DNA of 64,000 nt, from the NCBI RefSeq assembly GCF_003001935.1, contig NZ_PVNG01000028.1:62001-126000 (forward strand), in the 5' to 3' direction. Shown in pieces: positions 51,853 to 59,607 of this stretch (position 1 is its first letter; each line of letters begins with the position of its first letter). The notes below the pieces were generated by a model. It saw only the letters and a program-made list of their open reading frames with translations. It had not been told where the DNA came from and made no database searches. Origin of the DNA: Nonomuraea fuscirosea. GTDB taxonomy: Bacteria > Actinomycetota > Actinomycetes > Streptosporangiales > Streptosporangiaceae. The translations under genes were made by a program, and so were the position numbers.

Positions 51853-54028
51853 CAGGGTGGCCGGGGATTTCGTGCGGCGCCCCGGCTGGGGCATGCTTGA
51901 TCCGGTGGACTTCCGTGAGGCGGACCGGCTGCTGGCCGACGCACGCGCGCTGCTCGACGAGCACGGCTCGGTGCGCGCGCAGGCCGCGCACGCGCTCGAC
52001 GCGCTCCGCCGCGACCTGGCCAGGGCCGGGCTGGAGGCCGTGCCCGTCTCCCGGCTGAAGGACGTGACCGACGGGCGGCTGCGCGTCGGCACGCTGGAGA
52101 AGGCCGGATACACGACGGTACGGCAGGTGCTGGAGACGACGCCGTACCAGCTGCAGCTGCTGCCGGGGATCGGCGCGCGCACGGCGGGGCAGATCCACGC
52201 GGCCGCCCGGCAGATCGAGCAGGCCGCCGCCGAGGCCGCGAGCCTGCGGCTCGACGTGGACGAGCCCGACCACCACACCACCGAGCTCGTGATCGCCCTG
52301 CACCGCCTGGTGAACGTGGGCCCCGAGCTGCCGCGCGCCCTCGACGCCGCCCGCGACCTGGCCGGGCGGCTGGAGCCGCTGCTGGCCGAGGCGCGCCCGG
52401 CGCGCAGCCGGCTGCGGATGGCGCTCACCCTCCCCCGGCGGCGCCGGCGGGCGCGCGAGGCGGTGGCGGCGATCGAGGAGCTGCTGGCCGGGTTCGGGGA
52501 GCGGCTGCTGCTCACGCAGGTCACCACCGACCTGCTGCGGCCCGCGGCGCGGGACTTCGAGGCGTGGGCGGACTTCGAGTCCCGTTCACCCGAATATTTC
52601 GGCTTACTGGCGGAGATGGCCGGGGAGCCGATCGGGCGTGAGCAGGGGCTGCTGCCCGACGACCTGGCCGCCAAGGTCGCGGCGCAGCCGCTCGACGACC
52701 GTCACCGGCGCGTGTCGCTGCGCGGCTACCAGGCGTTCGGGGCGCGGTTCGCGCTCGCGCAGGAACGCGTGATCATCGGCGACGAGATGGGGCTGGGCAA
52801 GTCGATCGAGGCCATCGCGGCGCTGGCGCACCTGCGGGCGGGCGGGGAGACGCACTTCCTGGTGGCCTGCCCGGCGAGCGTACTGATCAACTGGGTACGC
52901 GAGATCGAGACGCGCAGCACGCTGGGCGCGTACCCGCTGCACGGGCCCGACCGGCTCGCCGCCCTGCGGGAGTGGACCCGCGTGGGCGGCGTCGCCGTGG
53001 TCACCCTGGACGGCCTGCACCGCTTGGAGCCGGGCACGACGAGCGGTGCGGAGGGGCTGCCCGAGGTGGGCATGCTGGTCGTGGACGAGGCGCACTACGT
53101 CAAGAACCCGGAGACCAGGCGCTCGCGGGCGGTCGCCGCGTGGTGCGGGCGGGCGCGGCGGGTGCTGTTCCTGACCGGGACGCCGATGGAGAACCGGGTC
53201 GAGGAGTTCCGTACGCTGATCGGTTACCTGCGGCCCGAGCTGGCGGCCGGGCTGCGCAGCAGTGACGTGGTGGCGGGGGCGCAGGCGTTCCGCAAGGCGG
53301 TCGCGCCCGTCTACCTGCGGCGCAACCAGCAGGACGTGCTGTCGGAGCTGCCCGAGCGGGTGGAGGCCGACGAGTGGGTGGAGTTCAGCGGGGCCGACTT
53401 CGAGGCCTACCGGCGGGCGGTGACTGCGGGCAACTTCATGGCCATGCGGCGCGCCGCGTACGCCGAGCCGGCCACCTCGGCCAAGCTCAAGCGCCTGCTC
53501 GAACTGGTCGAGGACGCCGAGGCCAACGGGCTGAAGGTGGTGGTGTTCTCCTACTTCAGGGCGGTGCTGGCGGCCGTGGGCGACGCGCTGGACGGGCGGA
53601 CGCACGGGCCGCTGTCCGGTGACCTGGCGGCGGCGCGGCGGCAGCAGGTGGTGGACGACTTCTCGGCCGCCGCCGGGCACGCGGTGCTGCTCAGCCAGGT
53701 GCAGGCGGGCGGGGTCGGCCTCAACCTGCAGGCGGCGTCGGTCGTGATCCTGTGCGAGCCGCAGGTCAAGCCGAGCATGGAGACGCAGGCGGCGGGCCGG
53801 GCGCACCGGATGGGGCAGGTACGCCGGGTGCAGGTGCACCGGCTGCTCAGCGTGGACTCGGTCGACCAGCGCATGCTGGACATCCTGCGGCGCAAGTCGA
53901 AGCTGTTCGACGCCTACGCCAGGCGCAGCGACCTGGCCGAGTCCTCCGGCGACGCGGTGGACGTGTCGGAGCAGTCGCTGGCCCGCCAGGTCGTGGAGGA
54001 GGAGCAACGCCGCCTGCTCCCCTCCTGA
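51842..54028 (+). CDS. SNF2-family DEAD/DEAH helicase with an N-terminal helix-hairpin-helix
   Basis: The 728-aa protein has a helix-hairpin-helix motif (YQLQLLPGIGARTAGQIHAAARQ, about residues 97-119), then the SNF2 ATPase: DEMGLGKSIEAIAAL, VVDEAHYVKN, FLTGTPMENRVEE, and the helicase C-terminal part ending SQVQAGGVGLNLQAASVVILCEPQVKPSMETQAAGRAHRMGQ. It would move along or remodel double-stranded DNA. The ATG at 51842 overlaps the phosphatase end by 11 bases; ATG 51893 is a good alternative. No partner nuclease or SWIM-domain gene is adjacent. Confidence 0.9.
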   Translation: MSPDRVAGDFVRRPGWGMLDPVDFREADRLLADARALLDEHGSVRAQAAHALDALRRDLARAGLEAVPVSRLKDVTDGRLRVGTLEKAGYTTVRQVLETTPYQLQLLPGIGARTAGQIHAAARQIEQAAAEAASLRLDVDEPDHHTTELVIALHRLVNVGPELPRALDAARDLAGRLEPLLAEARPARSRLRMALTLPRRRRRAREAVAAIEELLAGFGERLLLTQVTTDLLRPAARDFEAWADFESRSPEYFGLLAEMAGEPIGREQGLLPDDLAAKVAAQPLDDRHRRVSLRGYQAFGARFALAQERVIIGDEMGLGKSIEAIAALAHLRAGGETHFLVACPASVLINWVREIETRSTLGAYPLHGPDRLAALREWTRVGGVAVVTLDGLHRLEPGTTSGAEGLPEVGMLVVDEAHYVKNPETRRSRAVAAWCGRARRVLFLTGTPMENRVEEFRTLIGYLRPELAAGLRSSDVVAGAQAFRKAVAPVYLRRNQQDVLSELPERVEADEWVEFSGADFEAYRRAVTAGNFMAMRRAAYAEPATSAKLKRLLELVEDAEANGLKVVVFSYFRAVLAAVGDALDGRTHGPLSGDLAAARRQQVVDDFSAAAGHAVLLSQVQAGGVGLNLQAASVVILCEPQVKPSMETQAAGRAHRMGQVRRVQVHRLLSVDSVDQRMLDILRRKSKLFDAYARRSDLAESSGDAVDVSEQSLARQVVEEEQRRLLPS

Positions 54029-54043
54029 CCCCCGCCGCCCGGG

Positions 54044-55738
54044 TCAGGGGCCTGTGCTCGTGGGGAGTCTGACGATGCGGAAGCCGGCGTCCTGGAGGAT
54101 GTCGGGGAGTTGCGCGACGGCCTCCCTGTCCTTGTCGCGGGCCTGCTCGGACAGGTACTCCCAGTCGAGCAGGTCGGGATGGCGCAGGGCGTCGTCGTCG
54201 CGCTCGGGGCCGTGCGTCCATCCCCGGTCGGTGAGGTACCGCATCCAGCGCGTGTGCTCCATCCGGGCCAGCCGCTCCACCTCGTCCCCGGTGAACGCGA
54301 ACGTGTGCGGCGCCTCGGTGCTCGGCGCCGGCACGCAGCCGACGGCCGCGAGCTTGGCGCCGATGTGGGCGGCCTGGTCGCGGTTCTGCCCCTTCTTGGC
54401 CTCGCTGAGTTCCTCGTACGGGACCATGGAGGCGTTGCCGCCGGGCGTGTCTCCCCGCTGGACGCACGCGAGCACGTACCTGTCGTGGATCGCCCGCGCG
54501 ATGCGTTCGATCACGTCCTCGTCGATCAAGTCCGGTTTCCCCGCTTCCTCGGTGACGGCGAAGATCTGGAGGGACCCGGCCAGGTCCTCCATCAGCCGGC
54601 CGTCGCGGAACACCTCGCCGAACATCCGCCGCCGGCTCACCCGGACGACCACGGGCGCGCCCGTCCACAGCGGGGCGACGGTCAGCGTGGCGGTCAGGGC
54701 CAGGTGGTCGTCGGCGTAGCACACGTACACCCGCTGGGGGTGCTCCCTGCCCGCGTCGAGGAGGTCCCGCAGGTCGTCGACGCCGGCGTTCTCGCAGGTC
54801 AGCGCGCAGTTCTCGGCCACGAACGGGTACGTGCGGCACACGGCCGCCACCTCGGAATCCGCCTCCGGCGCGATCACCCGTACGGGCAGGCGGGTGCCGG
54901 GCGGCGGGGCGAGCAGCCGCCACCGCCTGGCCAGCTCGACGAGCAGGGCCGCGCCGAACGTCTTCAGTCCCAGCAGCAGCACCGGCCGGGGCTGCTCGAC
55001 CGGGTCGCGCGCCAGCAGCACCCGGACGGCCAGCTCGTCGAGGTTGAAGAAGTCGAGCCGGTGGTCCCGCGGCTCGCTCACGCCCAGCCGGCGGGCCCGC
55101 AGCGCGGCGCACAGCCGGGGGTCGGGGACGTGCGCGTACGCCGCGACCGGGGCGGGCGGGTTCATGCCGTGGACGGTCGCGGCGATGGCCACGTTGACGG
55201 TGGCGTCGTCCTCGCAGGCGTAGACCGTCCTGGCCCGGCTCGCGCCGGCCGCCCGCAGCACGAGCGGGTCGGTGGCGTCCCCGGTGACGTGCAGGACGCC
55301 CGGGCCGCGCGGCAGGTCGCCGCCCCCGGTGCCGATGACGACGACCTTGCGGCCCTCCTCGCGCAGCCGCTGGGTCAGGGCCTGGCCCAGCGCCCCCGTG
55401 CCGCACACGATCGCGTGCCGGCTCGCCTCCCGTGCCCTGAGCCGGCGCACCTCGCTGCTCAGCAGCAGCCGTACGGTCTCGATCAGCGCGTAGACGGTGA
55501 CCGCGGGGGCGGTGAACCTGGCGATCTCCAGCGGCCACGGCAGCGGGCCGCCCTCGCCGAGCGGCGTGCTGTCGATGACGAAGAGCTGGAGGTCGTAGTA
55601 GACGAGGTCGAGGAAGGAGACCTGCGGCTGGTCCGCGAGGTAGGCGCGCAGCCCCGCGTAGCCCAGGACCAGCGACAGCAGCGCCAGCACCCCGAACGCC
55701 GCCATGACGGAGGACCTGATGGAGGTCGTTTCCTTCAT
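54044..55738 (-). CDS. Two-span membrane protein with tandem TrkA-N-type domains and a C-terminal RyR domain
   Basis: The 564-aa protein has two membrane helices (MAAFGVLALLSLVLGYAGLR; RFTAPAVTVYALIETVRLLL) separated by a short loop. A Rossmann domain follows (HAIVCGTGALGQALTQRL; GDATDPLVLRAAGASRARTVYACEDD), then a second, more divergent one (PVLLLGLKTFGAALLVELARRW). The C-terminus is an RyR domain (MEHTRWMRYLTDRGWTHGPERDDDALRHPDLLDWEYL, about 490-535). The layout resembles ligand-gated ion-channel proteins with RCK-like gating rings. RyR domains in bacteria are found in nucleotide-linked signalling and conflict systems. It is the last gene in the minus-strand CHAT/S8/sigma set, 98 bp downstream of CHAT. 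Ligand and ion are unknown. Confidence 0.82.
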   Translation of the reverse strand: MKETTSIRSSVMAAFGVLALLSLVLGYAGLRAYLADQPQVSFLDLVYYDLQLFVIDSTPLGEGGPLPWPLEIARFTAPAVTVYALIETVRLLLSSEVRRLRAREASRHAIVCGTGALGQALTQRLREEGRKVVVIGTGGGDLPRGPGVLHVTGDATDPLVLRAAGASRARTVYACEDDATVNVAIAATVHGMNPPAPVAAYAHVPDPRLCAALRARRLGVSEPRDHRLDFFNLDELAVRVLLARDPVEQPRPVLLLGLKTFGAALLVELARRWRLLAPPPGTRLPVRVIAPEADSEVAAVCRTYPFVAENCALTCENAGVDDLRDLLDAGREHPQRVYVCYADDHLALTATLTVAPLWTGAPVVVRVSRRRMFGEVFRDGRLMEDLAGSLQIFAVTEEAGKPDLIDEDVIERIARAIHDRYVLACVQRGDTPGGNASMVPYEELSEAKKGQNRDQAAHIGAKLAAVGCVPAPSTEAPHTFAFTGDEVERLARMEHTRWMRYLTDRGWTHGPERDDDALRHPDLLDWEYLSEQARDKDREAVAQLPDILQDAGFRIVRLPTSTGP

Positions 55739-55836
55739 CTAACCTCGTTCCGCAGCCGGGGGGACGAAGGGAATCGCCGCCCTCTTCATACCCGGGCACG
55801 CCCGCCGCGTTACCCCCTGACCCGCCGGGGGGGTGT

Positions 55837-58362
55837 TCAGCCGGCGCCGAAGCAGACGAAGGTGGCGGCGGGTTCGGCGGCCGAGGCGGTCGCGAGCGCG
55901 TCGGCGGGGCGGGCTCCGTCGGCCACGCCCTGGTGGTAGGCCAGCATGACCCGCTCGGCCACCTGGTCGGGCACGCGGGTGATGCTGGAGACGACGGTGG
56001 AGGTGCCGAGGTGGAGCAGCGCGGCGGTGAAGCCGAGCAGCTCGTCGCCGGGCCTGACCACGGCCTGCCCGACGTCGCAGGCCGACAGCACCACGTGTCC
56101 CGGCGCCCGGTGCAGGCTCTGCAGGTCGTGCGCCATGAGCGGGCCGTCGGCCAGGTCGAGGCGGGAGAAGAGCACGTTCTCGCGCTCGTGGTGGCCGTGC
56201 ACGGCGAAGTGGGCGAACGGCGCGCCGTCGAGTGCCGCGAGCGTGGCCGACACGGTGGCCCGCTCGCCGCTGAGCCGCAGGGCCTTCGGGTGGACGACGC
56301 CGAGCCGCTCGACCTCCCGCTCGGCGTGCTCCAGGTCGGGCCCGGCGACCAGGACGGGAGGACCGCCGTCGTACGGGTCGCCGGCCCGCCTGGCCGCCAG
56401 CCACACCAGCGCGGACGGGGCCACCACCAGCGGCGTGCCGGTCAGGCCGGGCAGCAGGCCCCAGGGCACGGCCGACAGGCCCATGGTCGGGACGAGCACG
56501 ATCCCCCTGGCCCGGGACAGCGCCTGCCGCAGGGGCGCCTCCAGCGCGCCGGCGATGACGCCGAGCTGCCGCCGGACCGACGCCTCGATGACCTCCTTCA
56601 GCGCGGGCCGCAGGGCGCGTCCCGCCTGGGCGTTGAGGTCGCCGGCCAGCCGTCTCGCGGCCTCGGCGACCGGTTCGTACGCGCTCAGCCGGTGCAGGTG
56701 GCACCGCCCGCGGACGAGGACGAGCGCCAGCAGTGCGCCGTCCACGTTCAGCAGGCTGACGAGGGCGAGATCGTCCTCCGCCAGCGCCGCCTCGACGTCC
56801 GGGGCCGGGGCGGGGGCCAGCCGCTCGCCGACGCCGGGCAGTTGCCAGCCGCGCTCCCTGATCACCTGCTCCAGCTCCAGGCAGCGCCTGCGCAGCGCCG
56901 GCCGGCGGCGGCCCGCGGCCTCGTCGGTGTGCATCCGCTGGGCCAGCTGGCGCAGCTCGGCCAGCGCTTCGGCGGTCTGGGGGTCCTGCGGGGCGCGGGG
57001 CGGGCGGTACCGGAACGCCTGCGCCCGGCACCGCTCCGACCAGGCGAACACCTGGCGCGGCGGGCCGCCGTCGAGGGCCGCCCTGAGGCCGTGGGCGGCC
57101 AGGTCCGCGCCGAGGGCGGCGACGCCGGTGAGCATGTCGAGGCTGCCCAGCCGGCCCCGGTGGGAGTCGATGAGCGCCAGCCCCGAGCGCACCTTGCGCA
57201 GCGCCGGCCCGCGCCGCCCCTGCGCCCCGGCCAGCTCGGCCTCCGCCAGCTGCCGCATGAGCCGCACCCCGAGCGGCCCACCCCTGGCCCCGGCGGTCGT
57301 GGCGGGCACGGTGCCCGCCGCCACCAGGGCCCGGATCGCGACCAGGCGGGCCATCTCCGCGTCGTCGCGCATGTCCAGCTCCGCGAACCGCGCCGCGAGG
57401 TCGCCCGCGCGCCGGGCCACCGAGCCGGGTGCCTTCCCCAGGGCCAGCTCCGCGCGCAGCCGCATGAGCGCCGCGCGCAGCGCCCACGCCGTGCTGCCCC
57501 TGCGCCGGAAGTGGGTCTCCGCCTGCCTGGCCCGGTCGCGGGCCTCGTCGTGCCGGCCCGCGTCGAGCGCGCACTGGGCTCTGGCCAGCTCCGCCTCGGC
57601 GTAGTCCTGCATGAGGCGCTGCCTGCGGAACCCGTCCGCGGCCCGGTCGAGCGTGCGGCCCGCCTCGTCGGTCAGGCCCACCGCGAGCAGCGCCCGCGCC
57701 CGGTCGAGCGCCAGCACGGGCAGGAAGCCGGGGTTCAGGTCGCGGTAGAGCTCCTCCACCCGGGCGAAGACCCCGAGCGCCGCCGGCACGTCTCCGAGCA
57801 GCAGGTCGCAGTAGCCGTCGTTGTGCAGGGCCTTGGCCGCGATCACCGAGTGTCCGTGGGCCTGGGCGAGCTGGGCGCTCCTGCGGGCGTCGTCCCTGGC
57901 CTGCCGGACGCTGCCGGTCATGAGGTGGATGACCGACCGGTTGAGCAGCACCCTGGCCAGCTCGACGGGGTCGCCGCCGAGCAGCCGCGGAGCGGCGATG
58001 TCCAGCTCCCGCAGGGCTTCGGCGTTCGACCCCAGGCGCAGGTGCAGCAGGCCGCGCTGGGCGTGCACGATGGCCTCCTCGCCGTCGGGCGCGCGGCGCT
58101 GGGCCTCGTCGAGCAGCTCCATCCCGAGCATGGTGCGGCCCTGCTCGGCCTCGGCGTGGGCGAGGCTGGTCAGCAGCCGCGCGAGCAGCCCGTCGTGATG
58201 CTCCTCGGGGGTGGTGACGGCGTCCCAGCCGAGCAGCCGGAGGCCCTGGCGCAGCCTGCGGGCCGCCAGCGCCGGGCGGCCGTCGTCGGTCGCCTCGACG
58301 CTGAGCCTGTGCAGGCGTTCCACCCGCTCGCGCAGCTCGGTCACCGGCTCGTGGTCACGCAA
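55837..58362 (-). CDS. TPR-CHAT protease (caspase-like)
   Basis: The 841-aa protein has about 400 residues of TPR-like helical repeats (GLLHLRLGSNAEALRELDIAAP; HNDGYCDLLLGDVPAALGVFARVEELY). The C-terminal CHAT domain has its catalytic histidine in FAHFAVHGHHE (about 722) and cysteine in VVLSACDVGQ (about 760). CHAT proteases are relatives of caspases and separases, used in bacterial cell-death and defence systems and usually activated by a bound partner. The TTG at 58362 has GAGG upstream; a GTG six codons on is an alternative. It is 16 bp downstream of the small protein gene and belongs to the same transcription unit as the sigma factor and S8 protease. Confidence 0.9.
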   Translation of the reverse strand: MRDHEPVTELRERVERLHRLSVEATDDGRPALAARRLRQGLRLLGWDAVTTPEEHHDGLLARLLTSLAHAEAEQGRTMLGMELLDEAQRRAPDGEEAIVHAQRGLLHLRLGSNAEALRELDIAAPRLLGGDPVELARVLLNRSVIHLMTGSVRQARDDARRSAQLAQAHGHSVIAAKALHNDGYCDLLLGDVPAALGVFARVEELYRDLNPGFLPVLALDRARALLAVGLTDEAGRTLDRAADGFRRQRLMQDYAEAELARAQCALDAGRHDEARDRARQAETHFRRRGSTAWALRAALMRLRAELALGKAPGSVARRAGDLAARFAELDMRDDAEMARLVAIRALVAAGTVPATTAGARGGPLGVRLMRQLAEAELAGAQGRRGPALRKVRSGLALIDSHRGRLGSLDMLTGVAALGADLAAHGLRAALDGGPPRQVFAWSERCRAQAFRYRPPRAPQDPQTAEALAELRQLAQRMHTDEAAGRRRPALRRRCLELEQVIRERGWQLPGVGERLAPAPAPDVEAALAEDDLALVSLLNVDGALLALVLVRGRCHLHRLSAYEPVAEAARRLAGDLNAQAGRALRPALKEVIEASVRRQLGVIAGALEAPLRQALSRARGIVLVPTMGLSAVPWGLLPGLTGTPLVVAPSALVWLAARRAGDPYDGGPPVLVAGPDLEHAEREVERLGVVHPKALRLSGERATVSATLAALDGAPFAHFAVHGHHERENVLFSRLDLADGPLMAHDLQSLHRAPGHVVLSACDVGQAVVRPGDELLGFTAALLHLGTSTVVSSITRVPDQVAERVMLAYHQGVADGARPADALATASAAEPAATFVCFGAG

Positions 58363-58378
58363 TCGGACCTCGCGGGGG

Positions 58379-58876
58379 TCAGAGGATGAGTGAGGGAGTC
58401 ACCGCCAGTATCGTCGCCCGCGCCGGATCATCAAGTCCCTGGCGCACCACGAGTTGCGACAGTCCTCTCGGCACCACGTCCAGGACGAACCTGCCCTGGT
58501 CGTCCGCCCGCACCTGCTGCGCGCCTCCCCCGGTGCGCAGCTCGACCAGGTGCTCGCCGGGCGGCGCCAGCCAGCCGTCCACCCGTACGGCGTGGTCGTC
58601 GCGCGCGCTCACGCTGATCATGATGGTGAGGATCTCGCTGTCGAAGGTGATCGTGCGGCTGTCCTCGCCGCCGCGCACGCCCGACGGCAGCCCGGCCTCC
58701 TCGAACGGCCGCAGCACGGCGAAGTCCGCCGACTCCAGGGCCAGCGCGAACCGCAGGCGTTCGACCAGGGTCGCGGGAACGGGGTCGATCATGCGGTAGA
58801 CGTCCGCGATCTCCGCGGCGAGCACCTGGTCCTCGGGGGTGAGATGGGGAGAGCTGCTCCCCTCGGCCGTGTTCAT
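58379..58876 (-). CDS. Small protein co-encoded with the sigma factor and CHAT protease
   Basis: The 165-aa protein has a helical N-terminus (HLTPEDQVLAAEIADVYRMIDPVPATLVERLRFALALE) followed by a beta-rich part (RTITFDSEILTIMISV; AVRVDGWLAPPGEHLVELRTGGGAQQVRADDQGRFVLDVVPRG) that resembles a carboxypeptidase-regulatory or transthyretin-like sandwich. No cysteines for a zinc anti-sigma motif and no membrane helix are present. The ATG at 58876 overlaps the sigma-factor stop (ATGA). Position suggests an anti-sigma or adaptor role, or that it is a substrate of one of the proteases; none is demonstrated. Confidence 0.72.
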   Translation of the reverse strand: MNTAEGSSSPHLTPEDQVLAAEIADVYRMIDPVPATLVERLRFALALESADFAVLRPFEEAGLPSGVRGGEDSRTITFDSEILTIMISVSARDDHAVRVDGWLAPPGEHLVELRTGGGAQQVRADDQGRFVLDVVPRGLSQLVVRQGLDDPARATILAVTPSLIL

Positions 58877-59607
58877 CGGGGACTCCAATCCGGATCCTTC
58901 GCGAGCAGGACCCGCAGTTTCGCGAAGCACCGGCCGCGCGTGGGCCCGATGCTGCCCAGCGGCATGTCCAGCGCGGCGGCCACCGCGTCGTAGTGCGGGC
59001 GCGGCACGAAGGCGACGATCCTGAGCAGCTCCGCGCACCTCTTCGGCAGGCTCTCGACCGCCTGCCAGAGCGCCCGGCGCCGCTCGTCGTCCACGAGCAG
59101 CTCGTCGGGGGTCAGCACGCCGTCGGGCAGGTCGTCGAACACGTCGTCGCCGGGCAGGTCGTCCTTGCGGGAGGCGGCGCCGGCCCGCCACGCCTCGCGC
59201 CGGGCCGTGGTGACCAGCCATTCGATGAGCGCGCCCGGCGCGGCGATGGTGTCCAGGCGGCGCAGCAGGATGAGCCAGGTCGTCTGGACGACGTCCTCGG
59301 CGGCCTGCCGGGTGAGGCCCTGGCTCCGCGCGGTGTGCCAGAGCACGGGCGTGAGCTCGGCCACGATGGCGTCGAGCGCGGCGCTGTCGCCCTGCCTGGC
59401 CGCCACCAGCCACTCGGCGAGCCGGGCGCGCCGCTCGGCCCCGGCGGCGGAGACACGGGAGCCGGCGGCGCGGGAGCCGCCGGCGGGGGCCCCGCCAGCG
59501 CGGGAGCCGGCGGTGGGAGCGGCGGCAGCACGGGAACCGGCAGCGGAGGCCGCGGCGGCGCGGGAGCCGGCGGTGGGGGCGTGGTCTGTCGCGGGGTCGC
59601 CGGCCAT
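58873..59607 (-). CDS. Sigma-70 family (ECF-like) RNA polymerase sigma factor with a repetitive N-terminus
   Basis: The 244-aa protein has sigma region 2 (LVAARQGDSAALDAIVAELTPVLWHTARSQGLTRQAAEDVVQTTWLILLRRL) and region 4 (LWQAVESLPKRCAELLRIVAFVPRPHYDAVAAALDMPLGSIGPTRGRCFAKLRVLL), with the usual ECF spacing. The first 55 residues are an Ala/Gly/Ser/Arg repeat (AGSRAAA-like) encoded by imperfect tandem DNA repeats. Region 4 includes GSIGPTRGRC, the segment that reads the -35 element. The ATG at 59607 shares one base with the S8 protease stop (TGATG). It is embedded between two protease genes, so its activity may be set by proteolysis. Confidence 0.88.
   Translation of the reverse strand: MAGDPATDHAPTAGSRAAAASAAGSRAAAAPTAGSRAGGAPAGGSRAAGSRVSAAGAERRARLAEWLVAARQGDSAALDAIVAELTPVLWHTARSQGLTRQAAEDVVQTTWLILLRRLDTIAAPGALIEWLVTTARREAWRAGAASRKDDLPGDDVFDDLPDGVLTPDELLVDDERRRALWQAVESLPKRCAELLRIVAFVPRPHYDAVAAALDMPLGSIGPTRGRCFAKLRVLLAKDPDWSPR
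59440..59585. repeat. Imperfect GC-rich repeats encoding the sigma-factor N-terminus
   Basis: Units such as GCGGGAGCCGGCGGTGGG and GCACGGGAACCGGCAGCGG recur and encode the AGSRAAA-type repeat. Boundaries are approximate. Confidence 0.65.
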
